NCBI GenBank assembly: GCA_017550765.1
Contig: JAFZOC010000042.1
Location: 1-6,917, forward strand
Direction of reading: 5' to 3'
Length of the DNA: 6,917 nt
Source of the DNA: Oscillospiraceae bacterium
GTDB taxonomy: Bacteria > Bacillota_A > Clostridia > Oscillospirales > Oscillospiraceae
The notes under the pieces are model-generated. The model worked only from the letters and a program-made list of their open reading frames with translations, did no database searches and was not told where the DNA came from. Position 1 is the first letter of the stretch, and each line of letters starts with the position of its first letter. Position numbers and translations under genes: made by a program. Below, in pieces: positions 1 to 6,725 of the stretch.

Positions 1-2208
1 GCCTTCGTCCGGGAACGCTCCTTCTCCACCTTCTACGACGCCATCCGCGCCATGCTGCCCGCAGGCCTGTGGTATGCCCGGGAGGGCAGCTATCAGGTGA
101 CGGAGCTGCCGGCAAACGCCTTTGAGAAGCTGGAATCCCATCCGGCGGCGTCCTCGGTGCTGCGCACCATCCTGGAGCTGGGCGGCAGCGTGAAGGAGAC
201 CCAGCTGCGAAAGCTCTACGATGCGGCCATCCTCTCCGAGGCGCTGCAGGAGCTGACCCGCCGCAAGTACCTGTCCACCCAGATGGATCTGGAGCGCCGG
301 ACCCGGGACAAGACGGAGAAGCTGGTGAGCCTGACCGTCAGCGCCGAGGAGGCGCTGGAATACGCGGCAAAGAAGCGCCGCAGCGCCGCGCTGCAGGCGT
401 CGGTCCTGGATCTGCTGGCTGTCCTCGGCGTGTGCAGCGCCAAGGAGCTGTGCTACTACACCGGGGCAAACAACGGCACGCTGAACCGCCTGGAAAAGCT
501 GGGCTACGTGTCCTTCACCCAGGAGGAGGTCTTCCGCCGCCCGGAGATCCGGCCGGATCCGGCCATGACCGCGCCCATCGTCCTGACAAGCGAACAGCAG
601 CAGGTCTATGACGCGCTGGAGCGGCAGATGCTGGGGGAGAACCCCGGCTATGCGCTGCTGCACGGGGTCACCGGCAGCGGCAAGACCATGATCTATCTGC
701 GTCTCATCGAGACTGCCCTTGCCCGGGGCAGGAGCGCCATGCTCCTGGTCCCGGAGATCGCCCTGACGCCCCAGCTCCTGTCCACCGTCTCTGCCCGGTT
801 CGGGGATCAGGTGGCGGTGCTCCACTCGTCTCTGCGGGTGGGGGAGCGCTACGACGAGTGGAAGCGCATCCGCGCGGGACTGGCCCGGGTCGTCATCGGA
901 ACCCGTTCCGCCGTCTTCGCCCCCGCCGAGGATCTGGGGATCATCATCGTGGACGAGGAGCAGGAGCATTCCTACAAATCCGAGAACGCCCCCCGCTACC
1001 ACGCCCGGGAGGTCGCCCAGTATCGGGGCCGCCAATCCGGCGCGCTGGTGCTGCTGGGCTCCGCCACCCCGTCCGTGGAGAGCATGTATCGCGCCAGGAC
1101 CGGCGCGTTTTCCCTGCTGACCCTGCCCGCCCGCTACAACGGCCGCGCCCTGCCGCCGGTGCAGATCGTGGACATGAAGCAGGAGCTGAAGAACGGCAAC
1201 GCCGGCGCCATCAGCGCGCCGCTGCGGGAAGCGCTGGAGACCTGCATCCGGGAGAAGCATCAGGCCATCCTGTTCCTCAATCGCCGGGGCGCCAGCCGCA
1301 TGGTCATGTGCGTGGACTGCGGCGACGTGCCCGAGTGTCCCCGCTGCAGCGTCCACATGACCTACCACGCCGCCAACGGGCGGCTCATGTGCCACTACTG
1401 CGGCCATTCCGAACCCCTGCCCGCCCGCTGTCCCCACTGCGGCGGACCCTACAAGATGGTGGGCACCGGCACCCAGCGGGTGCAGATGGAGCTGGAATCC
1501 CTGTTCCCCGGCGTGCGGACCGAGCGCATGGACGCGGACACCATCACGGCCACCAACTCCCACGAGGCCATCCTGACCAGGTTCCGGGAGGAGCGTATCC
1601 CCATCCTCATCGGGACGCAGATGGTGGCCAAGGGCCTGAACTTCGAGAACGTCACCCTGGTGGGCGTCCTGGACGCGGATCTGAGTCTGTACATGGACTC
1701 CTTCCGGGCCGCGGAGACCAGCTTCTCCATGCTCACCCAGGTGGTGGGCCGTTCCGGACGGGGTGCGGAGGAGGGGACGGCCATCGTCCAGACCATGACC
1801 CCGGAGAGCACGGTGATCCGCCTGGCGGCGGAGCAGGACTACGACGCCTTTTACGAGACGGAGATCGCCCTTCGGGAGCTGCGCCGCTGCCCGCCCTACT
1901 CGGATCTGGTGGTGGTCACCTTCGCCGGAGCCCTGGAGCAGGACGTGGCCCAGGGCGCGGTCCGATTCCGGGAGCATCTTTCCGCCGCCCTGCGGCAGGA
2001 GCCCTATCGGACCCTGCAGATGCAGATCCTGGGCCCCGCACCGGCGGTGGTGGCCCGCGTGAACAACGTCTATCGTTATCGCCTGACCCTGAACGTGCGC
2101 TGCGACCGCCCTGCGCGGCAGCTCATCGCCGCTCTCCTGCGGGACTTCGCCCGGGACAAGGAGAGCCGCGGGGTCACGGCCTTTGCGGATTTGAATCCCT
2201 ACGACTAA
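1..2208 (+). CDS. priA: Primosomal protein N' (PriA), replication-restart helicase, 5'-truncated
   Basis: PriA is a cytoplasmic superfamily 2 DNA helicase that binds stalled or collapsed forks and reloads the replicative helicase. The reading frame is open from base 1, so the true start lies upstream; the ATG at 52 is internal. Of the protein, 735 residues are visible, and roughly 80-100 residues of the N-terminal 3'-DNA-end-binding domain are probably missing (Bacillus PriA is about 805 aa). Numbering from the first visible residue: a winged-helix-like region lies at about 45-105, Walker A GVTGSGKT at 222-229, Walker B-type DEEQ at 318-321 (many PriA proteins have DEEH), and LGSATPS at 352-358. 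Eight zinc-binding cysteines follow at 437, 440, 446, 449, 464, 467, 477 and 480. GTQMVAKG is at 538-545 and QVVGRSGR at 580-587, then the C-terminal domain ending in NPYD. The TAA stop overlaps the ribosome binding site of def. Identification is secure; only the start is unseen. Confidence 0.97.
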   Translation, partial: AFVRERSFSTFYDAIRAMLPAGLWYAREGSYQVTELPANAFEKLESHPAASSVLRTILELGGSVKETQLRKLYDAAILSEALQELTRRKYLSTQMDLERRTRDKTEKLVSLTVSAEEALEYAAKKRRSAALQASVLDLLAVLGVCSAKELCYYTGANNGTLNRLEKLGYVSFTQEEVFRRPEIRPDPAMTAPIVLTSEQQQVYDALERQMLGENPGYALLHGVTGSGKTMIYLRLIETALARGRSAMLLVPEIALTPQLLSTVSARFGDQVAVLHSSLRVGERYDEWKRIRAGLARVVIGTRSAVFAPAEDLGIIIVDEEQEHSYKSENAPRYHAREVAQYRGRQSGALVLLGSATPSVESMYRARTGAFSLLTLPARYNGRALPPVQIVDMKQELKNGNAGAISAPLREALETCIREKHQAILFLNRRGASRMVMCVDCGDVPECPRCSVHMTYHAANGRLMCHYCGHSEPLPARCPHCGGPYKMVGTGTQRVQMELESLFPGVRTERMDADTITATNSHEAILTRFREERIPILIGTQMVAKGLNFENVTLVGVLDADLSLYMDSFRAAETSFSMLTQVVGRSGRGAEEGTAIVQTMTPESTVIRLAAEQDYDAFYETEIALRELRRCPPYSDLVVVTFAGALEQDVAQGAVRFREHLSAALRQEPYRTLQMQILGPAPAVVARVNNVYRYRLTLNVRCDRPARQLIAALLRDFARDKESRGVTAFADLNPYD

Positions 2209-2213
2209 AGGAG
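2207..2213 (+). promoter_or_regulatory. Ribosome binding site of def
   Basis: AAAGGAG, a strong match to the 16S rRNA anti-Shine-Dalgarno, ends 8 nt before the ATG at 2222. It begins inside the TAA stop codon of priA, so ribosomes finishing priA stop on the def initiation site. It supports the def start chosen. Confidence 0.85.
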
Positions 2214-2221
2214 AGAGAACC

Positions 2222-2728
2222 ATGGCGCTTAGAACGATCTTGACCGAGGGAGAACCCGGCCTGAACAAGAAATCCCGGAAGGTGGAGCGCTTTGACGAGC
2301 GGCTGCATCAGCTGCTCGACGATATGCAGGAGACCCTGGCCGCCGCGGACGGCGTGGGCCTGGCCGCGCCCCAGGTGGGCGTGCTGCGCCGCGCGGTCCT
2401 GGTGGACAACGGCGAGACGGTGCTGGAACTCATCAACCCGGAGATCCTGGAGCAGGACGGGGAGCAGGACGGCCTGGAGGGCTGCCTGAGCATCCCCGGC
2501 CAGTACGGCCTGGTCAAGCGGCCCATGCATGTGAAAGTGCGGGCCCAGGATCGGAACGGCAACTGGTACGAGGCCGAGGGCGAGGGCCTGACGGCCCGCT
2601 GCTTCTGCCATGAGATCGAGCATCTGGACGGCATCCTCTACCGCAGCCGCGCCTATCATATGCTCACCGCCGAGGAGCTGGAACAGCTTCGCATGGAGGC
2701 GGAGGAAGCCGAGGAGGAGACGCCGTGA
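2222..2728 (+). CDS. def: Peptide deformylase
   Basis: This metalloenzyme removes the N-formyl group from the initiator methionine of new proteins at the ribosome exit, which must happen before methionine aminopeptidase can act. The 168-residue length is normal for the family. All three family motifs are present: GVGLAAPQ at residues 44-51, EGCLS at 86-90 with metal ligand Cys88, and HEIEH at 130-134 (metal ligands His130 and His134, catalytic Glu131), followed by LDG. The C-terminus from about residue 150 is an acidic tail with many Glu. The start is fixed by an AAAGGAG site 8 nt upstream. The stop TGA shares bases with the GTG start of fmt. Def and Fmt act at opposite ends of the same formyl-methionine cycle and are often adjacent, which supports both calls. 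Confidence 0.97.
   Translation: MALRTILTEGEPGLNKKSRKVERFDERLHQLLDDMQETLAAADGVGLAAPQVGVLRRAVLVDNGETVLELINPEILEQDGEQDGLEGCLSIPGQYGLVKRPMHVKVRAQDRNGNWYEAEGEGLTARCFCHEIEHLDGILYRSRAYHMLTAEELEQLRMEAEEAEEETP
2712..2717 (+). promoter_or_regulatory. Ribosome binding site of fmt, inside def
   Basis: AGGAGG lies 7 nt before the GTG at 2725 and is formed by the run of GAG codons for Glu164-Glu166 of peptide deformylase. A full-consensus site at good spacing argues that GTG 2725 is the true fmt start. Confidence 0.8.
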
Positions 2729-3642
2729 GACTGGTCTTTCTGGGCACCCCCGCCATCGCCGCGACCTGTCTGGAGCGGCTGATCGCGGACGGACATGAGA
2801 TCGTCGGCGTCTATACCAAGCCGGACACCCCCAAAAACCGGGGCATGAAGCTGCAGCCCTCCGAGGTCAAGGTCGTCGCCCTTGCCCACGGCCTGGCGGT
2901 CTTCCAGCCGGAGACCTTCCGGGACGACGCGGCGGTGGAGGAGCTTCAAGCGCTGCAGCCCGAGCTGATTGCCTGCGTGGCCTACGGGAAGATCCTGCCC
3001 CAGCGGGTACTGGACATCCCGCCCCTTGGCTGCGTGAATATCCACGCCAGCATCCTTCCGTCCCTGCGCGGCGCCGGACCCATCCAGTGGTCCATCCTGA
3101 ACGGCGACGAGGAGACGGGCGTGACCGCCATGTATATGGCCAAGGAGATGGACGCCGGGGACATCATCGAGATCACCCGGACCCCCATCGATCCCTTCGA
3201 GACCGGCGAGGAGCTCACCGGCCGTCTGGCGGAGCTGGGCGCGGAGCTGCTGTCCAAGACCGTGAAAGACATCGAAAACGGGATCATTCACCGCACACCC
3301 CAGGACCACGGCAAGGCCACCTTCGCCCCCATGCTCACCAAGGAGCTGAGCCCCATCGACTGGAGCCGTACGCAGCGGCAGATCATCGACCAGGTCCGGG
3401 GCCTGATCCCCTGGCCGGTGGCGACCTGTGAGCTTGCCGGAAAACGCTTCAAGATCTTCCGGGTGGAACCCGTGGAGGACGCTTCGGCCGCCGCGCCGGG
3501 GACGCTGCTGCAGCTGGACAAGCAGGGCCTGATCGTCGCCTGCGGCGACGGGGCGCTGCGCATCACCCAGCTCCAGGCCGAGGGCGGCAAGCGCATGAGC
3601 GCGGCCGACTACTTCCGGGGCCATCCCATCGAGCTGGGATGA
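2725..3642 (+). CDS. fmt: Methionyl-tRNA formyltransferase
   Basis: Fmt transfers a formyl group from 10-formyltetrahydrofolate to methionyl-tRNA(fMet), marking it as the initiator tRNA. The 305-residue length is typical (E. coli about 315). The N-terminal Rossmann-like catalytic domain starts MRLVFLGTP. The catalytic triad expected from E. coli Asn106/His108/Asp144 aligns with Asn105, His107 and Asp143. The SLRGAGPIQW segment (113-122) follows the NIHAS motif, with Ser113 where E. coli has Arg. The C-terminal OB-fold tRNA-binding domain spans about 207-305 and includes GLIPWP (226-231) and the ending YFRGHPIELG. The start is GTG, overlapping the def stop as GTGA; the start gives the canonical N-terminus and has a consensus AGGAGG. 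The stop overlaps the rsmB start as ATGA. Confidence 0.97.
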   Translation: MRLVFLGTPAIAATCLERLIADGHEIVGVYTKPDTPKNRGMKLQPSEVKVVALAHGLAVFQPETFRDDAAVEELQALQPELIACVAYGKILPQRVLDIPPLGCVNIHASILPSLRGAGPIQWSILNGDEETGVTAMYMAKEMDAGDIIEITRTPIDPFETGEELTGRLAELGAELLSKTVKDIENGIIHRTPQDHGKATFAPMLTKELSPIDWSRTQRQIIDQVRGLIPWPVATCELAGKRFKIFRVEPVEDASAAAPGTLLQLDKQGLIVACGDGALRITQLQAEGGKRMSAADYFRGHPIELG

Positions 3643-4943
3643 CGGCCCGGGAAGTGGCCCTGAAGGCCCTGATCGCCTGCCGCCGGCAGGGCGCCTGGTC
3701 CGACGGCGCGCTGAAGGAGGGGATCGCCAAGGCGGGCCTCTCCGACCGGGACGCGGCCCTGGCCTCCCGCCTGTGCTACGGCGTGCTGCAGAATCGGATG
3801 CTTCTGGACTTCTATGTGGACGCCTTTCTGACCACGCCCCGGAGCCGCCTGCAGCCCGTCACAACGGACATCCTTCGCCTGGGTGCCTATCAGCTCACCA
3901 TGATGGACCGCATCCCCGCCTCCGCGGCGGTGAACGAGTCCGTGGAGCTGGCGAAGAAGCAGGTGAATCCCGGCGCGGGCAAGCTGGTCAACGGCGTTCT
4001 GCGGGCCATGACCCGCGCGGAGGCCCTGCCGGAGCCCGATACCCTGGCCGTCCGATATTCCCATCCCCAGGCGCTGGTGGATCTGCTGGCGGCGGAGCTG
4101 CCGCCGGTGGAGCTGCCGGCCCTGCTGGCGGCGGACAACGAGCCGCTGCCCACCTCCATCCAGATCAACCCCCTCAAGACCACGCAGGAGGCGGCACAGG
4201 CCGCGCTGGAGGCGTTGGGCGCGAAGGTGGAACCCCATCCCTGGCTGCCCGGCTGCTTCGCCCTGTCGGGCGTGGGAAGCCTGGAGAAGCTGGAGCTGTT
4301 CCGGGACGGCGCGATCTTCGTCCAGGACGCGGCGGCCCATCTGGCCGCGCTGGCGGCGGAGCTGGAACCCGGCGAGCGGGTCCTGGACTGCTGCGCGGCT
4401 CCCGGCGGCAAGAGCTTTGCCGCCGCCATGCAGATGGAGGATCGGGGCAGCGTCATCAGCTGCGACCTGCATCCCCATAAGATCCGGATCATCGAGGCGG
4501 GCGCTGCCCGTCTGGGCCTGACCTGCGTACAGGCACAGGTCCAGGACGGCACGAAGCATCGGCCGGACTGGCGGGACGCCTTTGACTGCGTGATTGCCGA
4601 CGTGCCCTGCTCCGGCCTGGGCGTCATCCGCAAGAAGCCGGACATCCGCTACAAGGAACTGAGCGCTCTGGAGCGCCTGCCGGAGGTGCAGGGGAACATC
4701 CTGCGCACCCAGGCGGACTATGTGCGGCCCGGCGGACGGCTGATCTACTCCACCTGCACGGTGCTTCGCCGGGAGAATAAGGACGTGGTCCGCGCCTTCC
4801 TGGCCGAGCGGCCGGACTTCCGTTTGGAGCTGGTCCCGGCCCCCGCTGGCCTGGACGCGCCCAACACGGGCATGCTGACCCTCTGGCCCCACCGCCACGG
4901 CACGGACGGCTTCTTCATCTGCCGCTTGAGGAGAGAACCATGA
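3639..4943 (+). CDS. rsmB: 16S rRNA (cytosine-C5)-methyltransferase RsmB (Sun/Fmu)
   Basis: RsmB uses S-adenosylmethionine to make m5C at position 967 (E. coli numbering) of 16S rRNA. The 434 residues match the family. An N-terminal NusB-like RNA-binding domain covers about 1-130 (starts MTAREVALKAL). A linker rich in Leu, Ala and Glu at about 145-168 leads to the Rossmann methyltransferase domain. Visible motifs are the SAM-binding CCAAPGGKS (251-259), DVPCSGLG with Cys324 (321-328), KKPDIRY (332-338), and YSTCT with Cys373 (370-374). These are the two cysteines of the m5C mechanism, Cys373 being the expected nucleophile. The ending PHRHGTDGFF (417-426) is also typical. The ATG overlaps the fmt stop as ATGA. 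I see no good Shine-Dalgarno before it, so translation is probably coupled to fmt. GTG at 3654 is an alternative start but would cut into the conserved N-terminus. The stop overlaps rlmN as ATGA. Confidence 0.96.
   Translation: MTAREVALKALIACRRQGAWSDGALKEGIAKAGLSDRDAALASRLCYGVLQNRMLLDFYVDAFLTTPRSRLQPVTTDILRLGAYQLTMMDRIPASAAVNESVELAKKQVNPGAGKLVNGVLRAMTRAEALPEPDTLAVRYSHPQALVDLLAAELPPVELPALLAADNEPLPTSIQINPLKTTQEAAQAALEALGAKVEPHPWLPGCFALSGVGSLEKLELFRDGAIFVQDAAAHLAALAAELEPGERVLDCCAAPGGKSFAAAMQMEDRGSVISCDLHPHKIRIIEAGAARLGLTCVQAQVQDGTKHRPDWRDAFDCVIADVPCSGLGVIRKKPDIRYKELSALERLPEVQGNILRTQADYVRPGGRLIYSTCTVLRRENKDVVRAFLAERPDFRLELVPAPAGLDAPNTGMLTLWPHRHGTDGFFICRLRREP
4929..4933 (+). promoter_or_regulatory. 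Ribosome binding site of rlmN, inside rsmB
   Basis: AGGAG ends 6 nt before the ATG at 4940. It is made by the AGG and AGA codons for Arg431 and Arg432 of RsmB, the only AGR arginine codons in that gene. It supports the overlapping rlmN start. Confidence 0.82.
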
Positions 4944-5974
4944 AAGAGGACATCAAATCCCTGCTGCTGCCGGAGCTCAAGGAGGCATTCGCTGCCATGG
5001 GAGAGCCTGCCTTCCGGGCGGGACAGGTCTACACCTGGCTCCACAAGGGCGTGCGCTCCTTCGACGAGATGACGAACCTCTCCAAGAGCCTGCGCGCGGC
5101 GCTGGACGAGCGCTACGAGATCACCGTCCCCAAGGTGGCGCGCAAGCAGGTCTCCCAGAAGGACGGGACGATCAAGTACCTGTGGCAGCTCAGCGACGGG
5201 AACTGCGTGGAGACGGTGCTCATGCGCTATCACTACGGCAACACCGTCTGCGTCTCATCCCAGGTGGGCTGCCGGATGGGCTGCGCGTTCTGCGCCTCCA
5301 CCCTGGGCGGCCTGGTGCGGTCCCTGCGCCCCTCGGAGATCCTGGATCAGGTGCTCTTCACCGCTCAGGACGCAGGGGAGAGCGTGTCCCACATCGTCCT
5401 CATGGGCATCGGGGAGCCGCTGGACAACTATGACAACGTGCTGCGCTTTCTGAAGCTGGTCACCAGCCCGGAGGGGCTGAACCTCTCCATGCGGCACATC
5501 AGCCTCTCCACCTGCGGCCTGGTGCCGAAGATCGAGGCTCTGGCCGGGGAGAATCTGCAGCTAACCCTGTCCGTATCCCTGCACGCGCCCAACGATGAGA
5601 TCCGATCCCGGCTCATGCCCGTGAACGGAGCCTATCCTGTGGAAGCCCTGCTGGACGCCTGCCGGCGCTACTTTGAGATCACCGGCCGGCGCATCAGCTT
5701 TGAATATGCCATGATCCGGGGGATCAACGATCAGGAGGCCCATGCCAGAGAGCTGGCGTCCCGCCTGCGCGGGATGGCGGCCCATGTGAATCTGATCCCC
5801 CTCAACAACGTGGAGGAGAGCCCCCTTAAGCCCAGCACCCGGGAGCAGGTGGCCCGCTTCCAGAAGACCCTGGAGGACCTGGGCGTCGCCGCCACCGTGC
5901 GCCGGAGCCTGGGCGGGGATATCGACGCGTCCTGCGGACAGCTCCGCAGGAAACAGATTTTGGAAGGATCGTAA
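4940..5974 (+). CDS. rlmN: Dual-specificity RNA methyltransferase RlmN (radical SAM)
   Basis: RlmN is a radical-SAM enzyme that makes 2-methyladenosine at A2503 of 23S rRNA in the peptidyl transferase centre; in E. coli it also modifies A37 of some tRNAs. The 344-residue length is typical. The [4Fe-4S] cluster motif CRMGCAFC supplies Cys111, Cys115 and Cys118. The two further mechanistic cysteines align with E. coli Cys118 and Cys355 as Cys104 (in CVSSQVGC) and Cys332 (in SCGQLR). Glu91 aligns with E. coli Glu105, the proposed base. GIGEPLDNYDNV (156-167) is the SAM-binding GEP motif region. The N-terminal part (about 1-80) is the small RNA-binding domain. The related Cfr resistance methyltransferase acts on C8 of the same base; the sequence fits RlmN, and the housekeeping context agrees. 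The start overlaps the rsmB stop as ATGA and has an AGGAG site. A hairpin overlies the Cys332 codon. Confidence 0.96.
   Translation: MKEDIKSLLLPELKEAFAAMGEPAFRAGQVYTWLHKGVRSFDEMTNLSKSLRAALDERYEITVPKVARKQVSQKDGTIKYLWQLSDGNCVETVLMRYHYGNTVCVSSQVGCRMGCAFCASTLGGLVRSLRPSEILDQVLFTAQDAGESVSHIVLMGIGEPLDNYDNVLRFLKLVTSPEGLNLSMRHISLSTCGLVPKIEALAGENLQLTLSVSLHAPNDEIRSRLMPVNGAYPVEALLDACRRYFEITGRRISFEYAMIRGINDQEAHARELASRLRGMAAHVNLIPLNNVEESPLKPSTREQVARFQKTLEDLGVAATVRRSLGGDIDASCGQLRRKQILEGS
5930..5951 (+). other. Perfect 9-bp inverted repeat at the 3' end of rlmN
   Basis: Bases 5930-5938 (TCCTGCGGA) are the exact reverse complement of 5943-5951, with a 4-nt loop CAGC, giving a stable GC-rich hairpin in the mRNA. 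It sits over the codons for the conserved catalytic Cys332 motif. It is followed after 6 nt by only four T residues (5958-5961), and the prpC ribosome binding site begins 26 nt downstream. This does not look like a normal intrinsic terminator. It may be an RNA-processing or attenuation element between rlmN and prpC, or a by-product of codon choice in GC-rich DNA. Confidence 0.5.
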
Positions 5975-5977
5975 GTC

Positions 5978-5983
5978 AGGAGG
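5978..5983 (+). promoter_or_regulatory. Ribosome binding site of prpC
   Basis: A full-consensus AGGAGG begins 3 nt after the rlmN stop and ends 7 nt before the ATG at 5991. It fixes the prpC start and means the gene can be initiated independently of rlmN translation. Confidence 0.85.
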
Positions 5984-5990
5984 GAGTGCC

Positions 5991-6710
5991 ATGCGCGCCT
6001 TTGGCGTCACGGACCGGGGAGCGGTCCGCAGTGAGAATCAGGACAGCTACCGCATTGTGGAGCGGTCGGACAAGCTGCTGCTTGTGGTCTGCGACGGTAT
6101 GGGCGGCGCAAAGGGCGGCGCCATCGCCAGCGCGCTGGCCTGCGACACCTTCACGGCCTACTGCGAACAGAACTTCCGAAGCCAGAGCGGGATGCAGCGC
6201 GTCCTGCTCCAGGCGGTGGAGGAGGCCAATCGGGCGGTCTATGAACGCGCCCAGACCGATCCCATGTGCAGCGGCATGGGCACCACCCTGGCGGCCCTGT
6301 GCATCTGGGGCAGGGAGGTCTGCGCCGTCAACGTAGGCGACAGCCGCGTCTACGCCGTGGACGAGAGCGGCATCCGCTGCCTGACCACAGACCACTCCGT
6401 GGTGGAGTGGATGGTGCAGCGTGGCGAGCTTTCCAGCGAGCAGGCCAAGCACTATCCCGGCAAGAACATGATCACCCGGGCCGTGGGCACGGACGAGATC
6501 GTGGAGTGCGACGCGTTTTCCAGCCGACGGACGCCGGGGGACGCGTATCTGCTGTGTTCCGACGGCCTGAGCAACCTCCTGGGCGATCAGGAGCTGCTGT
6601 TCGAGATCGTCCACGGCGGCGAGCCGGAGACCTGCTGCCAGCGCCTGCTGGACATCGCCATGAATCGCGGCGCGGCAGACAACGTGACGGCGATCCTGGC
6701 CTGCGACTGA
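5991..6710 (+). CDS. prpC: PP2C-family Ser/Thr protein phosphatase (PrpC/Stp)
   Basis: This cytoplasmic, metal-dependent phosphatase removes phosphate from Ser/Thr residues of the partner kinase and its targets; in Firmicutes these include translation and cell-wall factors. The 239 residues form a single PP2C domain with no membrane segment or extra domain. Visible motifs are RSENQD (13-18), VVCDGMGG (32-39), GMGTTL (95-100), VGDSRVY (115-121), TTDHS (132-136), CSDG (189-192) and ADNVT (229-233). The metal-binding aspartates are probably Asp18, Asp35, Asp191 and Asp230, all present, so it should be active. MRAFGVTDRG at the N-terminus and the AGGAGG site support the start. Its position directly before the kinase gene is the classic prpC-prkC (stp-stk) arrangement. 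The gene lies 16 nt after rlmN and 32 nt before the kinase start. Confidence 0.95.
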   Translation: MRAFGVTDRGAVRSENQDSYRIVERSDKLLLVVCDGMGGAKGGAIASALACDTFTAYCEQNFRSQSGMQRVLLQAVEEANRAVYERAQTDPMCSGMGTTLAALCIWGREVCAVNVGDSRVYAVDESGIRCLTTDHSVVEWMVQRGELSSEQAKHYPGKNMITRAVGTDEIVECDAFSSRRTPGDAYLLCSDGLSNLLGDQELLFEIVHGGEPETCCQRLLDIAMNRGAADNVTAILACD

Positions 6711-6725
6711 TGGAAACTGCTGCGG

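Noticed and set aside
2186..2200. GGATTTGAATCC, resembling the T arm of a tRNA
   Set aside because: It encodes the last residues of PriA (DLNPYD), and no acceptor, D or anticodon arm can be found around it on either strand.
858..2243. 461-codon open frame on the plus strand inside priA in another frame
   Set aside because: The translation is almost entirely Arg, Gly, Pro and His, and it overlaps the helicase motifs and zinc cysteines of PriA. It is a GC-rich shadow frame, not a second protein.
2656..3624. 322-codon open frame on the minus strand, opposite fmt
   Set aside because: It lies antisense to an intact Fmt gene with all catalytic residues, its composition is that of a shadow frame, and it has no family motif.
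3676..3690. 6-bp inverted repeat CCTGCC/GGCAGG near the start of rsmB
   Set aside because: It is short with a 3-nt loop in very GC-rich coding sequence, where such pairings are expected by chance, and it is not placed to cover the start codon.
4083..4135. Repeated 14-mer CTGCTGGCGGCGGA (4083-4096 and 4122-4135) in rsmB
   Set aside because: It encodes two LLAA stretches in the low-complexity linker between the NusB-like and methyltransferase domains. Favoured GC-rich codons for Leu and Ala explain it without a repeat element.
3609..4898. 429-codon open frame on the minus strand, opposite rsmB
   Set aside because: It lies antisense to a clear RsmB gene. Its translation is rich in Gln, His, Arg and Gly with no recognisable motif, as expected when a GC-rich gene with G/C-ending codons is read backwards.
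5943..5961. Hairpin arm followed by TTTT as a rho-independent terminator
   Set aside because: The four T residues are 6 nt away from the stem and are followed by GG, and the site is inside the rlmN coding region with a well-placed gene right after it.
5976..6614. 212-codon open frame on the minus strand, opposite prpC
   Set aside because: It is antisense to a PP2C gene with complete motifs and has the His/Ala/Gly-rich shadow composition.
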